From contig CAJURY010000002.1 of the NCBI GenBank assembly GCA_910589155.1, positions 229,354-293,353 of the forward strand: a DNA stretch of 64,000 nucleotides. The letters run 5' to 3'. The translations under genes were made by a program, and so were the position numbers. Shown piece after piece: positions 23,807 through 32,352 of the stretch. The notes beneath the pieces are model-generated. The model was not told where the DNA came from and searched no databases. It was given only the letters and a program-made list of their open reading frames with translations. The stretch comes from an uncultured Oscillospiraceae bacterium. GTDB lineage: Bacteria > Bacillota > Clostridia > Oscillospirales > Oscillospiraceae. Positions within the stretch are counted from its first letter, which is position 1, and each line of letters starts with the position of its first letter.

Positions 23807-24439
23807 TTAAGCTCCTATCACCCGAAGGATCTCACGATTGGCCTCTTCGATGGGCTGATTGCCCTGCACAAGCCGGAGCTTATCGAGGCGCTCATAATAG
23901 CCCTTGAGTGCTTCGGTTTCCTCGTGATACACCGCAAGACGCCGCTGCACCGTTTCCGGCGCGTCGTCCTTGCGAATCACAAGCTCGCCGCCGCAGTCAT
24001 CGCAGATACCCTCTGCCTTGGGCGGATTCGCAACAATATGATAGCTTTCCCCGCACTTGCTGCACACACGGCGGCCGGTCATACGGGCTTCAATCACATT
24101 GTCGTCAATTTCAATGGATACCACATGGTCAATCTTGACTCCCGCCTTTTCCAGCGCGTCGGCCTGGGCGACCGTGCGGGGCACGCCGTCCAGAATAAAG
24201 CCGTTTGCGCAATCTGGCTGAGCGACCCGTTCCCCAACGATGCCAATGATGACATCGTCGGGAACCAAGAGACCGTTATCCATGTAGTTTTTGGCCTTTT
24301 GGCCAACTTCAGTTTCATTACGCATCGCTTCCCGGAGCATATTGCCAGTAGAGATCGCAGGAATGCCCAGCTTTTTGGTGAGCAATTCCGCCTGCGTTCC
24401 CTTCCCCGCGCCGGGGGCACCCAACAGAATCAGGTTCAT
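23807..24439 (-). CDS. adk: Adenylate kinase, zinc-LID form
   Basis: Interconverts AMP plus ATP and two ADP. 210 residues, P-loop GAPGAGKGTQA, and the LID with four zinc-binding cysteines (CSKCGESYH and CDDCGGEL). Length fits long-form bacterial Adk. It lies between secY and map. Confidence 0.97.
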   Translation of the reverse strand: MNLILLGAPGAGKGTQAELLTKKLGIPAISTGNMLREAMRNETEVGQKAKNYMDNGLLVPDDVIIGIVGERVAQPDCANGFILDGVPRTVAQADALEKAGVKIDHVVSIEIDDNVIEARMTGRRVCSKCGESYHIVANPPKAEGICDDCGGELVIRKDDAPETVQRRLAVYHEETEALKGYYERLDKLRLVQGNQPIEEANREILRVIGA

Positions 24440-24455
24440 GCTGTGCCTCCCTCGC

Positions 24456-25760
24456 TTAGTCCAGGAAACCCTTGTAATGACGCATCAGCATCTGCGCCTC
24501 CAGCGCCTTTACCGTCTCAAGGGCAACGCCAACCACGATGATGATGGAGGTGCCACCGATGGAAAGGACGGAAGCGTTGGGAACCAGCTTGCCTGCAATC
24601 AGAGGAAGCAGAGCGACAACGCTGAGGTATACCGCGCCGTACAGGGTCAGCTTGCTGATGACCTTCTTAATGAAGTCAGCAGTGGGCTTGCCGGGACGGA
24701 AACCGGGAATAAAGCCGCCGTTCTTCTTCAAATTGTTGGAAATTTCAACGGGATCATACTGAATGGCCGCGTAGAAGTAGCTGAACGCGAAAATCAGGAT
24801 GAAGTACAAGAAGGCGTAGAACCAGCTATTGGTCTTGAACATATTGATGAGGAACTGTACAAAACCATGCTTGGAAGTACCGCCGGGATTGGTGAACGCG
24901 AAAATTGTCGCGGGCAAGGAAGCGATGGACTGGGCGAAAATGACAGGCATAACGCCGGACATATTCACCTTAATGGGCAGATTGGTGTTCTGCCCACCAT
25001 AGACCTTCCGGCCAACCACGCGCTTGGCGTACTGAATGGGAATCCGGCGCTCCGCGTCGTTCACAAATACAATGAGGAATGCCAGAACAACAATACCAAC
25101 AATCATAATGAGGGCTGCCCACCACTGCATGGTGCCGGCAGAAAGACCTGTAATGGTGTTGATGATATTGTCGGGGAACCGGGAAATGATATTGGCGAAC
25201 AGGATAATGGAAATGCCGTTGCCAATGCCATGCTCGGTGATCTGTTCACCCAGCCACATAACCAGCGCGGAGCCGGCAGTGAAGGTGAATACAATGCTGA
25301 GTCCCTGAATGCTCCAAATGCTCAGGCCGTCGGCCAGAATGCCGTAGTTGCTCAGCATGACGGTGTAGGCAAAGCCCATGAGTAGGCCAAGACCCACGGT
25401 GGTGTAACGGGTAATCCGCTCAATTTTCTTCTTACCTTCCTCGCCGCCGTCCTTTGCCAGACGCTCCAGAGCGGGAATGGCAATGGTCAGAAGCTGGATG
25501 ATAATGGATGCGTTAATATACGGCTGAATGGACAGCGCGAGAATTGTCGCTTCCGAGAAAGCGGAACCGGACAAGGTGTTATAGAAGCCAAGGACGGTGG
25601 TGGACAGCGTGGTATCAAAGAAGGTACGCAGCGCCGCCACATCCACACCGGGAACAGGAATGCGATTTCCCAGACGGTACAAAAGCAAAATAAAGGCAGT
25701 GAAGATGATCTTCTTGCGCAATTCCGGAATTTTCCAGGCGTTGCGGAGTGTCTTAAACAC
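24456..25760 (-). CDS. secY: Preprotein translocase subunit SecY
   Basis: The channel subunit of the Sec translocon. 434 residues with ten membrane segments and family stretches such as ERITRYTTVGLG and GIGNGISIILFANI. The start codon is GTG (25760-25758), immediately after the rplO stop codon (TAAGTG), with a GAGGTGG ribosome binding site inside rplO, so translation is coupled to rplO. Confidence 0.97.
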   Translation of the reverse strand: MFKTLRNAWKIPELRKKIIFTAFILLLYRLGNRIPVPGVDVAALRTFFDTTLSTTVLGFYNTLSGSAFSEATILALSIQPYINASIIIQLLTIAIPALERLAKDGGEEGKKKIERITRYTTVGLGLLMGFAYTVMLSNYGILADGLSIWSIQGLSIVFTFTAGSALVMWLGEQITEHGIGNGISIILFANIISRFPDNIINTITGLSAGTMQWWAALIMIVGIVVLAFLIVFVNDAERRIPIQYAKRVVGRKVYGGQNTNLPIKVNMSGVMPVIFAQSIASLPATIFAFTNPGGTSKHGFVQFLINMFKTNSWFYAFLYFILIFAFSYFYAAIQYDPVEISNNLKKNGGFIPGFRPGKPTADFIKKVISKLTLYGAVYLSVVALLPLIAGKLVPNASVLSIGGTSIIIVVGVALETVKALEAQMLMRHYKGFLD

Positions 25761-26201
25761 TTATACCACCTCGGCCTTTCCACCTGCCTGCTCAATCTTT
25801 GCTTTGGCAGATTCGGAGAAAGCAGCAGCCTTAACAGTGATCTTCTTTGTCAGGTCGCCATTGCCCAAAACCTTCAGACCATACTTGCAATCGGAAATAA
25901 TGCCTTTTTCCAGCAGAGCGGCTGCGTCAACCACAGCGCCCTTCTCAAATGCGTTCAGCTCGGAAACATTCACAGCCGTCAGCGGCTTTGCGAAAATATT
26001 ATTGAAGCCGCGCTTGGGGACGCGACGCGCCAGAGGCATCTGGCCGCCTTCGAAACCGATGCGAACCTTGCCGCCGCTGCGAGCCTTCTGACCCTTGTGA
26101 CCACGGCCGCCGGTCTTGCCGTTACCGGTGCCGACGCCGCGGCCCTTACGCTTGGCAACCTGCGTGGAACCAGCCACAGGAGAGAGTTCAGAGAGTTTCA
26201 T
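25761..26201 (-). CDS. rplO: 50S ribosomal protein L15
   Basis: A late-assembly 50S protein. 146 residues beginning MKLSELSPVAGSTQVAKRKG, with the glycine-rich GRGVGTGNGKTGGRGHKGQ loop. AAGGAGG precedes the start, and it is directly followed by secY. Confidence 0.96.
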   Translation of the reverse strand: MKLSELSPVAGSTQVAKRKGRGVGTGNGKTGGRGHKGQKARSGGKVRIGFEGGQMPLARRVPKRGFNNIFAKPLTAVNVSELNAFEKGAVVDAAALLEKGIISDCKYGLKVLGNGDLTKKITVKAAAFSESAKAKIEQAGGKAEVV

Positions 26202-26214
26202 ATCTTTCTCCTCC

Positions 26215-26397
26215 TTACTTTACTTCAGTGACCTGGAGCAGATAGCCGATTTTTGCGATCTTGCCACGGGTCTGGGTGTTGTCGGGCTGAATGGTAGTCT
26301 GGCCAATCTTACGAAGACCCAGAGATTCAGCCGTCGCGATATGCTTCTCAAGACGACCGTTCAGGCTCTTAACAAGCGTAATTTTCAAATTTGCCAT
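26215..26397 (-). CDS. rpmD: 50S ribosomal protein L30
   Basis: A 60-residue ferredoxin-like-fold protein: MANLKITLVKSLNGRLEKHI and LGLRKIGQTTIQPDN. It lies between rpsE and rplO, with AAGGAGGGC before the start. Confidence 0.95.
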   Translation of the reverse strand: MANLKITLVKSLNGRLEKHIATAESLGLRKIGQTTIQPDNTQTRGKIAKIGYLLQVTEVK

Positions 26398-26411
26398 GTT
26401 AATTGCCCTCC

Positions 26412-26921
26412 TTAACCAACGATTTCTTCCACGCTCTTGCCCCGGATGGCAGCCACCTGCTCAGGACCGCGCAGAGAAGTAAGGCCCTGCATGGTAGCTT
26501 TGACTACATTCTGGGGATTGTTGGAGCGCAGGCACTTGGCGCAAATATTACGGATGCCAACAGCCTCCATAACAGCGCGGACAGCGCCGCCGGCAATCAC
26601 GCCGGTGCCTTCGGGGGCGGGCTTCAGCAGTACTGTGCCGGCGCCGTAAATACCGATGACGTCATGGGGAATGGTGGAACCGGCCAGTGTAATTTTAACC
26701 ATGTTCTTTTTCGCGTCAGCGATGCCCTTGATAATGGCTTCGGAAACTTCGGCGGCCTTACCCAGGCCGTAGCCTACGGTACCCTTGCCGTCGCCTACAA
26801 CAACCAGCGCGGAGAACTTCATAACGCGACCGCCCTTGACGGTCTTGGAAACGCGGTTCAGGTAAACGACCTTCTCGATAAACTCAGGAGCATTATTTTC
26901 AGGTGCTCTATTATAAGCCAT
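26412..26921 (-). CDS. rpsE: 30S ribosomal protein S5
   Basis: Helps decoding accuracy and mRNA unwinding. 169 residues. Starts MAYNRAPENNAPEFIEKVV; family segments KTVKGGRVMKFSALVVVGD and AAGGAVRAVMEAVGI (here as IAGGAVRAVMEAVGIRN). Order rplR-rpsE-rpmD is canonical. Confidence 0.96.
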   Translation of the reverse strand: MAYNRAPENNAPEFIEKVVYLNRVSKTVKGGRVMKFSALVVVGDGKGTVGYGLGKAAEVSEAIIKGIADAKKNMVKITLAGSTIPHDVIGIYGAGTVLLKPAPEGTGVIAGGAVRAVMEAVGIRNICAKCLRSNNPQNVVKATMQGLTSLRGPEQVAAIRGKSVEEIVG

Positions 26922-26938
26922 AACTTCTTTCCTCCTCC

Positions 26939-27298
26939 TTAGAACTCGAGTCCGGCTTCGCGGGCGCCTTCAGCCAGCGCTGCCACACGGCCATGGTACA
27001 CATAGCCGCCGCGGTCAAACACCACTGCGCTGATGCCCTTGCTCTTGGCGCGCTTGCCCAGCAATGCGCCAACCTTCTTCGCTGCTTCGCAGTTGCCGGC
27101 AACGCCCTCGAATTCCTTGTCCAAAGTGGAAGCGGAAACCAGAGTGACGCCGTTCACATCGTCGATAATCTGTGCGTAAATATTTGCATTGCTGCGGTAC
27201 ACGTTCAGACGAGGTCTGTCGGATGTGCCGGAGATCTTGCCGCGTACACGCACATGGCGCTTCAGGCGCTGCGCGTTTTTATCAAACTTCTTCACCAT
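26939..27298 (-). CDS. rplR: 50S ribosomal protein L18
   Basis: Binds 5S rRNA in the central protuberance. 119 residues: KRHVRVRGKISGTSDRPRLN, RSNANIYAQIIDD, and the C-terminal FDRGGYVYHGRVAALAEGAR. AGGAGG lies before ATG 27298. Confidence 0.96.
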   Translation of the reverse strand: MVKKFDKNAQRLKRHVRVRGKISGTSDRPRLNVYRSNANIYAQIIDDVNGVTLVSASTLDKEFEGVAGNCEAAKKVGALLGKRAKSKGISAVVFDRGGYVYHGRVAALAEGAREAGLEF

Positions 27299-27315
27299 TT
27301 TGGCACACCTCCTAA

Positions 27316-27861
27316 TTATTTCTTACCGCCGGTCTTGCCGGCCTTCAGGTGGATAACCTCACCTGCATAGCGTACGCCCTTGCCCTTATAGGGTTCGGGA
27401 GCTCTTTTGCCCCGCACTTCGGCAGCAAACTGACCTACAACCTGCTTATCAATGCCGCAGATGTTGACCTTGTTGGGAGAGGGAACTTCGATGGTGATAC
27501 CGGGAATCTCGTCCACAATCACGGGATGAGAATAGCCCAGGTTCATGACCAACTGATTGCCCTTCTTTTCAACCTTGTAGCCAACGCCAACGATTTCAAG
27601 CTCCTTCTTATAGCCCTTTTCCACGCCCTCGATCATGTTCGCAACCAGGGTGCGGGTCAGGCCGTGCAGGCTCTTGTGCAGGTGTTCGTCGTCAGGACGG
27701 GAAACGGTGAGAACCGCGCCCTCCTGCTTCAAAATCATATCAGGATGGAAGGTCTGGGTCAGCGTACCCTTGGGACCCTTGACCGTGACCACATTGCCGT
27801 CGGCAATGGTGATTTCCACGTTGGCGGGCACCGCAATCGGCATTCTACCAATTCTGGACAT
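27316..27861 (-). CDS. rplF: 50S ribosomal protein L6
   Basis: A two-domain 50S protein near the factor-binding site. 181 residues from ATG 27861 (MSRIGRMPIAVPANVEI), the usual family start, with AAGGAGG upstream; the frame is open 16 codons earlier, without a site. C-terminal signature PEPYKGKGVRYAGE. Confidence 0.96.
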   Translation of the reverse strand: MSRIGRMPIAVPANVEITIADGNVVTVKGPKGTLTQTFHPDMILKQEGAVLTVSRPDDEHLHKSLHGLTRTLVANMIEGVEKGYKKELEIVGVGYKVEKKGNQLVMNLGYSHPVIVDEIPGITIEVPSPNKVNICGIDKQVVGQFAAEVRGKRAPEPYKGKGVRYAGEVIHLKAGKTGGKK

Positions 27862-27874
27862 ACTGCTTACCTCC

Positions 27875-28273
27875 TTACCATACGAACGCCAGAACTTCAC
27901 CGCCGACATGGAGCTGTCTAGCTTTCTTGTCGGTCATGATGCCTCTGGACGTGGAAATGATGGCAATGCCCAGGCCCTTCAGGACGCGGGGCAGCTCGTC
28001 AGCGCCGGCGTAGACGCGCAGGCCGGGCTTGGAGACGCGGCGCAGACCGGTGATGGCCTGCTCCTTCTTGCCAACATACTTCAGCGCAATGTGAATGATA
28101 CCCTGCGTACCGTTGTCTTCCACGGTAAAGGACTTGATATAGCCCTCGTCCAACAGGATCTGTGCAATGCCCTTCTTCAGATTGGAAGCAGGGACGTCCA
28201 CAGTGTCGTGCTTTGCAGAGCTAGCGTTCCGAATGCGGGTCAGCATATCTGCAACGGGATCTGTGATTTGCAT
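27875..28273 (-). CDS. rpsH: 30S ribosomal protein S8
   Basis: A primary 16S rRNA-binding protein and, in Escherichia coli, the autogenous repressor of the spc operon. 132 residues: MQITDPVADMLTRIRNASSA, C-terminal ISTSRGIMTDKKARQLHVGG. The preceding 178-bp gap with several hairpins is unusual for this cluster. Confidence 0.96.
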   Translation of the reverse strand: MQITDPVADMLTRIRNASSAKHDTVDVPASNLKKGIAQILLDEGYIKSFTVEDNGTQGIIHIALKYVGKKEQAITGLRRVSKPGLRVYAGADELPRVLKGLGIAIISTSRGIMTDKKARQLHVGGEVLAFVW

Positions 28274-28451
28274 GTTTATATCCTCCTTTAAGAAGTTACG
28301 GGCTGAACCCGTTTAGACAGGCGAGTATCAAGAGAATGCGAAGCGAAAAACGCTTCCATCTTCTCAGGACTTCACCAATCTTTTACATTGTAATCCGCGC
28401 GATAAAACGCGCATTCCTTCCCGGCAAAATGCCGGGAAGGGATAGCTTTCT
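28274..28451 (-). other. Hairpin-rich gap between rpsN and rpsH
   Basis: In a cluster whose other gaps are mostly 10-30 bp, this one is 178 bp. It holds four stems: ACGGG/CCCGT (28298-28312), GAAGCG/CGCTTC (28340-28356), GCGCG/CGCGC (28397-28412) and CCTTCCCGGC/GCCGGGAAGG (28416-28440). No gene fits. It may be a processing or autoregulatory region, or an inserted repeat. Confidence 0.6.
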
Positions 28452-28637
28452 TTACCAGCTTGCCTTGCGCACGCCGGGGATTTCGCCCTTGTAGGCCAGC
28501 TCCCGGAAGCAGATACGGCACACGCCGTAGTCGCGCAGATAAGCGTGGGGTCTGCCGCAGATCTTGCAGCGGTTATAGCGGCGGCTGGAGAACTTGGAAC
28601 CGGCCTGCTGCTTCAAAATCATTGCTTTTCTTGCCAT
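28452..28637 (-). CDS. rpsN: 30S ribosomal protein S14, zinc-binding type Z
   Basis: 61 residues with two CxxC pairs (CKICGRPH and CRICFREL), hence the short zinc form. Starts MARKAMILKQQAGSKFSSRR. It lies between rplE and the unusual 178-bp gap before rpsH. Confidence 0.96.
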   Translation of the reverse strand: MARKAMILKQQAGSKFSSRRYNRCKICGRPHAYLRDYGVCRICFRELAYKGEIPGVRKASW

Positions 28638-28653
28638 TTACTCGTACCTCCCA

Positions 28654-29208
28654 TTAAGCGTAGAAGGGAGCGCCGAGCTGGGTGAGCAGCTCCTTGGCTT
28701 CCTCATCAGTGGCGGCGGTGGTACACACGCAAATGTCCATACCGCGAATCTTATCCACCTTATCATACTCGATTTCGGGGAAGATCAACTGTTCCTTCAG
28801 GCCAAAGGCGTAGTTGCCGCGGCCATCAAAGGAGTTGGGGTTGATGCCGCGGAAGTCGCGGACACGGGGCAGCGCAATGCTGAACAGACGATCCAGGAAC
28901 TCGTACATCTTATCGCCGCGCAGCGTAACCTTCACGCCGACGGTTTCGCCTTCACGCACCTTGAAGTTCGCAACGGACTTGCGGGCCTTGGTGGTGATGG
29001 GCTTCTGACCGGTGATAGTGGCGATGTCCTTGCAGATGGCTTCGATTTCCTTGGCGTTGTTCTTGGACTCGCCGCAGCCAACGTTTACGATAACCTTATC
29101 CAGCTTGGGGATCTGCATCACGCTCTTGTAGCCGAACTTCTTCATGAGAGAAGGAGCAATTTCTTCGGTGTACTGCGCTTTCATTCTGGGAATATACTTG
29201 TCAGCCAT
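28654..29208 (-). CDS. rplE: 50S ribosomal protein L5
   Basis: Binds 5S rRNA and contacts the P-site tRNA. 184 residues from ATG 29208 (MADKYIPRMKAQYTEEIAPS), chosen over the longer frame for the family start and the AAAGGAGGAG site. Family stretch VNVGCGESKNNAKEIEAI. Confidence 0.96.
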   Translation of the reverse strand: MADKYIPRMKAQYTEEIAPSLMKKFGYKSVMQIPKLDKVIVNVGCGESKNNAKEIEAICKDIATITGQKPITTKARKSVANFKVREGETVGVKVTLRGDKMYEFLDRLFSIALPRVRDFRGINPNSFDGRGNYAFGLKEQLIFPEIEYDKVDKIRGMDICVCTTAATDEEAKELLTQLGAPFYA

Positions 29209-29225
29209 AATTAACTCCTCCTTTC

Positions 29226-29558
29226 TTAGATGTTCACAGCGTTGCACTTCTTGCAGGCGCGCACGCTCTTGTTGGTTTTCTTACCGGAAATGGTAAGCTC
29301 AATCACATTGTGGGCAACGCGGGTAGCCTTGCCGCACTTGGGGCAGACGAGCTGCACCTTATCCGCGCGGATGGGGATTTCCCGGCGGACGATGCCGCCT
29401 TCTTCGCCCTGCTTACGGGGCTTGGTGTGGCAGGTAGCCACGTTTACGCCCTCAACAACGACCTTGTTCTCAGAAGGCATGGCCACCAGAACCTTACCCT
29501 TCTTGCCCTTGTCCTTGCCGGACAGAACAATAACGGTATCATTCTTCTTAATATTCAT
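29226..29558 (-). CDS. rplX: 50S ribosomal protein L24
   Basis: An assembly initiator with a KOW motif (VLSGKDKGKKGKVLVAMP). 110 residues starting MNIKKNDTVIVL. The C-terminus has a CxxC pair each at CPKCGK and CKKC, as in some L24 of Clostridia. Confidence 0.96.
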   Translation of the reverse strand: MNIKKNDTVIVLSGKDKGKKGKVLVAMPSENKVVVEGVNVATCHTKPRKQGEEGGIVRREIPIRADKVQLVCPKCGKATRVAHNVIELTISGKKTNKSVRACKKCNAVNI

Positions 29559-29573
29559 CTGTGATGGCCCTCC

Positions 29574-29942
29574 TTAAATAACTTCGGGTGCCAGGGAGAG
29601 GATCTTCATGTAATCCTTCTCACGAAGCTCACGAGCCACGGGTCCAAAGATACGGGTACCGCGGGGATTCTTATCTTCCTTGATGAGGACGGCAGCGTTC
29701 TCATCGAAACGGACGTAAGTGCCATCCTCACGACGGATGCCCTTTCTGGTGCGGACGATAACGGCCTTGACAACGTCGCCCTTCTTTACCGTGCCGCCGG
29801 GAGAAGCCTTGCGGACGGAAGCCACGATCACGTCGCCGATGTTGCCGAACTTCCGCTTGGAGCCGCCCAGCACACGAATGCAGTGAATTTCCTTGGCGCC
29901 GGTATTGTCGGCAACCTTCAGGTAACTTTCCTGTTGAATCAT
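29574..29942 (-). CDS. rplN: 50S ribosomal protein L14
   Basis: A 50S interface protein. 122 residues: MIQQESYLKVADNTGAKEIH, VIVRTRKGIRREDGTYVRFD and RIFGPVARELRE are diagnostic. Lies between rpsQ and rplX. Confidence 0.97.
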   Translation of the reverse strand: MIQQESYLKVADNTGAKEIHCIRVLGGSKRKFGNIGDVIVASVRKASPGGTVKKGDVVKAVIVRTRKGIRREDGTYVRFDENAAVLIKEDKNPRGTRIFGPVARELREKDYMKILSLAPEVI

Positions 29943-29957
29943 AGCCTACCGACCTCC

Positions 29958-30221
29958 TTACTTAGCCTTTTCAATAATTCTGACGAGTCTCCATCTCTTG
30001 TCCTTGGACAAGGGGCGAGTCTCCATGACCTCCACGGTATCGCCGATGCCGCACTCGTTGTTTTCATCGTGGGCCTTCAGCTTGTAAGTCCGCTTCATGA
30101 TCTTCTTATACAGAGGATGCTGCACGCTATCCTCAATCGCAACCACAATGGTCTTGTCCATCTTGTCGGAGACGACCTGACCAACTCTGGTTTTGCGGAA
30201 AGCTCTTTTAATTTCACTCAT
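29958..30221 (-). CDS. rpsQ: 30S ribosomal protein S17
   Basis: A primary 16S rRNA-binding OB-fold protein. 87 residues: RVGQVVSDKMDKTIVVAIED and IGDTVEVMETRPLSKDKRWR. Spacing and order fit the S10-spc junction. Confidence 0.96.
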   Translation of the reverse strand: MSEIKRAFRKTRVGQVVSDKMDKTIVVAIEDSVQHPLYKKIMKRTYKLKAHDENNECGIGDTVEVMETRPLSKDKRWRLVRIIEKAK

Positions 30222-30235
30222 GTTCGCTTACCTCC

Positions 30236-30442
30236 TCAGACATTGATCTCTTTCTCACGAATAATGGTCTTGATGCGGGCAATATCCTTCTTCACAGTGT
30301 TGATCCGAACGGGATTGTCCAGCTGGTTGGTGGCGTGCTGCATCCGCAGGAAGAACAGATCCTTCTTCAGGTCTGCCAGCTTCTTTTCCAGATCAGCAGT
30401 GGACATCGCCTTGATTTCTTTCAGTTCCTTTGCCTTCATCAT
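30236..30442 (-). CDS. rpmC: 50S ribosomal protein L29
   Basis: A small helical protein at the exit tunnel. 68 residues with MKAKELKEIKAMSTADLEKK and LFFLRMQHATNQLDNP. Its first ATG (30442) overlaps the rplP stop by 1 bp (TAATG); a second ATG is 3 bp later. Coupled translation is likely because no strong SD is present. Confidence 0.95.
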   Translation of the reverse strand: MMKAKELKEIKAMSTADLEKKLADLKKDLFFLRMQHATNQLDNPVRINTVKKDIARIKTIIREKEINV

Positions 30443-30876
30443 TATTCACCACCAATCTCAGAAGTGGCGTCCTCTTTCTTGATGACGCGGGTCTTGATAG
30501 GCAGCTTGTGCTGCGCCAGACGGAGCGCTTCGCGAGCCACTTCCTCGGACACGCCGCCGATTTCAAACATAACCTTCTGGGCCTTGACAACAGCGACCCA
30601 GGTTTCAGGGGCGCCCTTACCGGAACCCATACGAACGCCAAGCGCCTTCTTGGTGATGGGCTTGTCGGGGAAAATCTTGATCCAGACCTTACCGCCACGC
30701 TTGGTGTAACGGGTCATGGCGATACGGGCAGCCTCAATCTGGTTGCCGGTGATCCAGCCCGGCTCCAGAGCCTGGATGCCGAACTCGCCGTAGGAAACCT
30801 TATTGCCGCGGGAAGCAACGCCGGTCATACGGCCACGCTGCACCTTGCGGTATTTTACTCTTTTGGGCATCAGCAT
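30442..30876 (-). CDS. rplP: 50S ribosomal protein L16
   Basis: Binds near the A-site tRNA and matures the 50S. 144 residues: MLMPKRVKYRKVQRGRMTG and IRIFPDKP-type stretch (WIKIFPDKPITKKA). Its start overlaps the rpsC stop by 1 bp (TAATG). Confidence 0.96.
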   Translation of the reverse strand: MLMPKRVKYRKVQRGRMTGVASRGNKVSYGEFGIQALEPGWITGNQIEAARIAMTRYTKRGGKVWIKIFPDKPITKKALGVRMGSGKGAPETWVAVVKAQKVMFEIGGVSEEVAREALRLAQHKLPIKTRVIKKEDATSEIGGE

Positions 30877-31697
30877 TAGCGGTTGCCTCCTTCCCGACGA
30901 TTATAGGTGCGCTCACCGTTGTTGGAACGCTCGCCGCCATTGTTGCGGTCGCCGCGGTAGCCGCCGCGATTGCCATCCCGGCGATTGCCGTCACGACGGT
31001 CGCCACGACGGTTATCACGACGATCCCGGCGTGCGGGAGCGGGTTCGGGAGCGGCTGCGCGCAGAGTGGAGTTCAGAACTTCACCCTTGTAGATCCATAC
31101 CTTCACACCGATGCGACCATAGGTGGTAGCAGCTTCCGCAAAGCCGTACTCGATGTCGGCGCGGATGGTCTGAAGGGGGATGGTGCCTTCGTGATAAGAC
31201 TCGGAGCGGGCGATTTCAGCGCCGCCCAGACGGCCGCTGCAAGTGACCTTGATGCCCTTGGCGCCAAGGCGGGTAGCCTGCTGCATAGCCTTCTTCATGG
31301 CGCGGCGGAAGGAAATACGCTTTTCCAACTGCTGGGCGATGTTCTCTGACACCAACTGGGCATTCAGGTCGGGGCTACGAACCTCAACAATGTTCAGGTT
31401 GACGGCCTTACCCAGACGCTTTTCCATATCCTTGCGCAGATTTTCGATCTCAGCGCCAGCCTTGCCAATGACAACGCCGGGGCGAGAGCAATGAATGTTG
31501 ATCTTGATATTGGCGTTGTGACGCTCGATCTCGATCTTGGCAATACCCGCAGAATACAGCTTATTCTTCAGGTACTTACGAATGTTATAATCCTCAACCA
31601 GCAGGTCGCCAACCTTTTCAGGGCTGGCATACCAGCGGGAGTCCCAATCCTTGATTACGCCAACGCGCAGTCCATGGGGATTCACTTTCTGTCCCAT
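30876..31697 (-). CDS. rpsC: 30S ribosomal protein S3 with Arg/Gly/Asn-rich C-terminal extension
   Basis: A small-subunit helicase-site protein with a KH domain. 273 residues; the family core (MGQKVNPHGLRVGVIKDWDS through GVKVWIYKGEV) ends near residue 210. The last 60 or so residues are low-complexity, with repeated RRD, RGD and NGGE units (for example RRDNRRGDRRDGNRRDGNR). Extensions of this sort occur in some Clostridia S3, but this one is long and RGG-like, suggesting RNA contact. Overlaps rplP by 1 bp. Confidence 0.96.
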   Translation of the reverse strand: MGQKVNPHGLRVGVIKDWDSRWYASPEKVGDLLVEDYNIRKYLKNKLYSAGIAKIEIERHNANIKINIHCSRPGVVIGKAGAEIENLRKDMEKRLGKAVNLNIVEVRSPDLNAQLVSENIAQQLEKRISFRRAMKKAMQQATRLGAKGIKVTCSGRLGGAEIARSESYHEGTIPLQTIRADIEYGFAEAATTYGRIGVKVWIYKGEVLNSTLRAAAPEPAPARRDRRDNRRGDRRDGNRRDGNRGGYRGDRNNGGERSNNGERTYNRREGGNR

Positions 31698-31710
31698 AGC
31701 TACCTCCTGC

Positions 31711-32046
31711 TTAAGCCTTCTCGCTCACACCGATGGTGATGTGAGTGGTTCTCTTGAGAATCCGGTTGTAACTGCCCTTTGCTCTCGGCATACCGCGCTT
31801 CAGCGTGGGGCCGGGGTTGGCAACGACAGTAGAAACATACAGCTTCTCTGCGTCCATGCTGAAATTATGCTCAGCATTTGCCACAGCGCTCTTGAGCAGC
31901 TTGAGCATCGGCTCAGTGGCGGCCTTGGGCGTGGACATCAAATAACCAAATGCGGTCTTTACGTCCTTGCCCCGGATCATATCGCAGATCAGCTTCACCT
32001 TACGGGGAGACATGCGGACGAATTTAACATGTGCTAACGCTTCCAT
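31711..32046 (-). CDS. rplV: 50S ribosomal protein L22
   Basis: Lines the exit tunnel with its long loop; loop changes give macrolide resistance. 111 residues: ALAHVKFVRMSPRKVKLICD and GPTLKRGMPRAKGSYNRILK. The loop appears intact. Confidence 0.96.
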   Translation of the reverse strand: MEALAHVKFVRMSPRKVKLICDMIRGKDVKTAFGYLMSTPKAATEPMLKLLKSAVANAEHNFSMDAEKLYVSTVVANPGPTLKRGMPRAKGSYNRILKRTTHITIGVSEKA

Positions 32047-32058
32047 TGCAATTCCTCC

Positions 32059-32337
32059 TTACTTCGAATTGGTGGTCTTGCTGCCGGAGTGGCCGCGGAA
32101 GGTTCTTGTGGGAACGAACTCGCCCAGCTTGTGACCGACCATATCCTCGGTAACATAGACGGGAACGTGCTTCCGGCCGTCATGGACAGCAAAGGTGTGA
32201 CCGACGAAGGAGGGGAAAATGGTGGAAGCTCTGGACCAGGTCTTCAGAACCTTCTTTTCACCGGCCTTGTTCAGCTCTTCTACGCGCTTATACAGCTCAG
32301 GAGCAACAAACGGGCCTTTTTTAATACTTCTGCTCAT
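32059..32337 (-). CDS. rpsS: 30S ribosomal protein S19
   Basis: A head protein next to S13. 92 residues: MSRSIKKGPFVAPELYKRVE, HDGRKHVPVYVTEDMVGHKL and EFVPTRTFRGHSG are diagnostic. Confidence 0.97.
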   Translation of the reverse strand: MSRSIKKGPFVAPELYKRVEELNKAGEKKVLKTWSRASTIFPSFVGHTFAVHDGRKHVPVYVTEDMVGHKLGEFVPTRTFRGHSGSKTTNSK

Positions 32338-32352
32338 TGTTCATTTCCTCCT

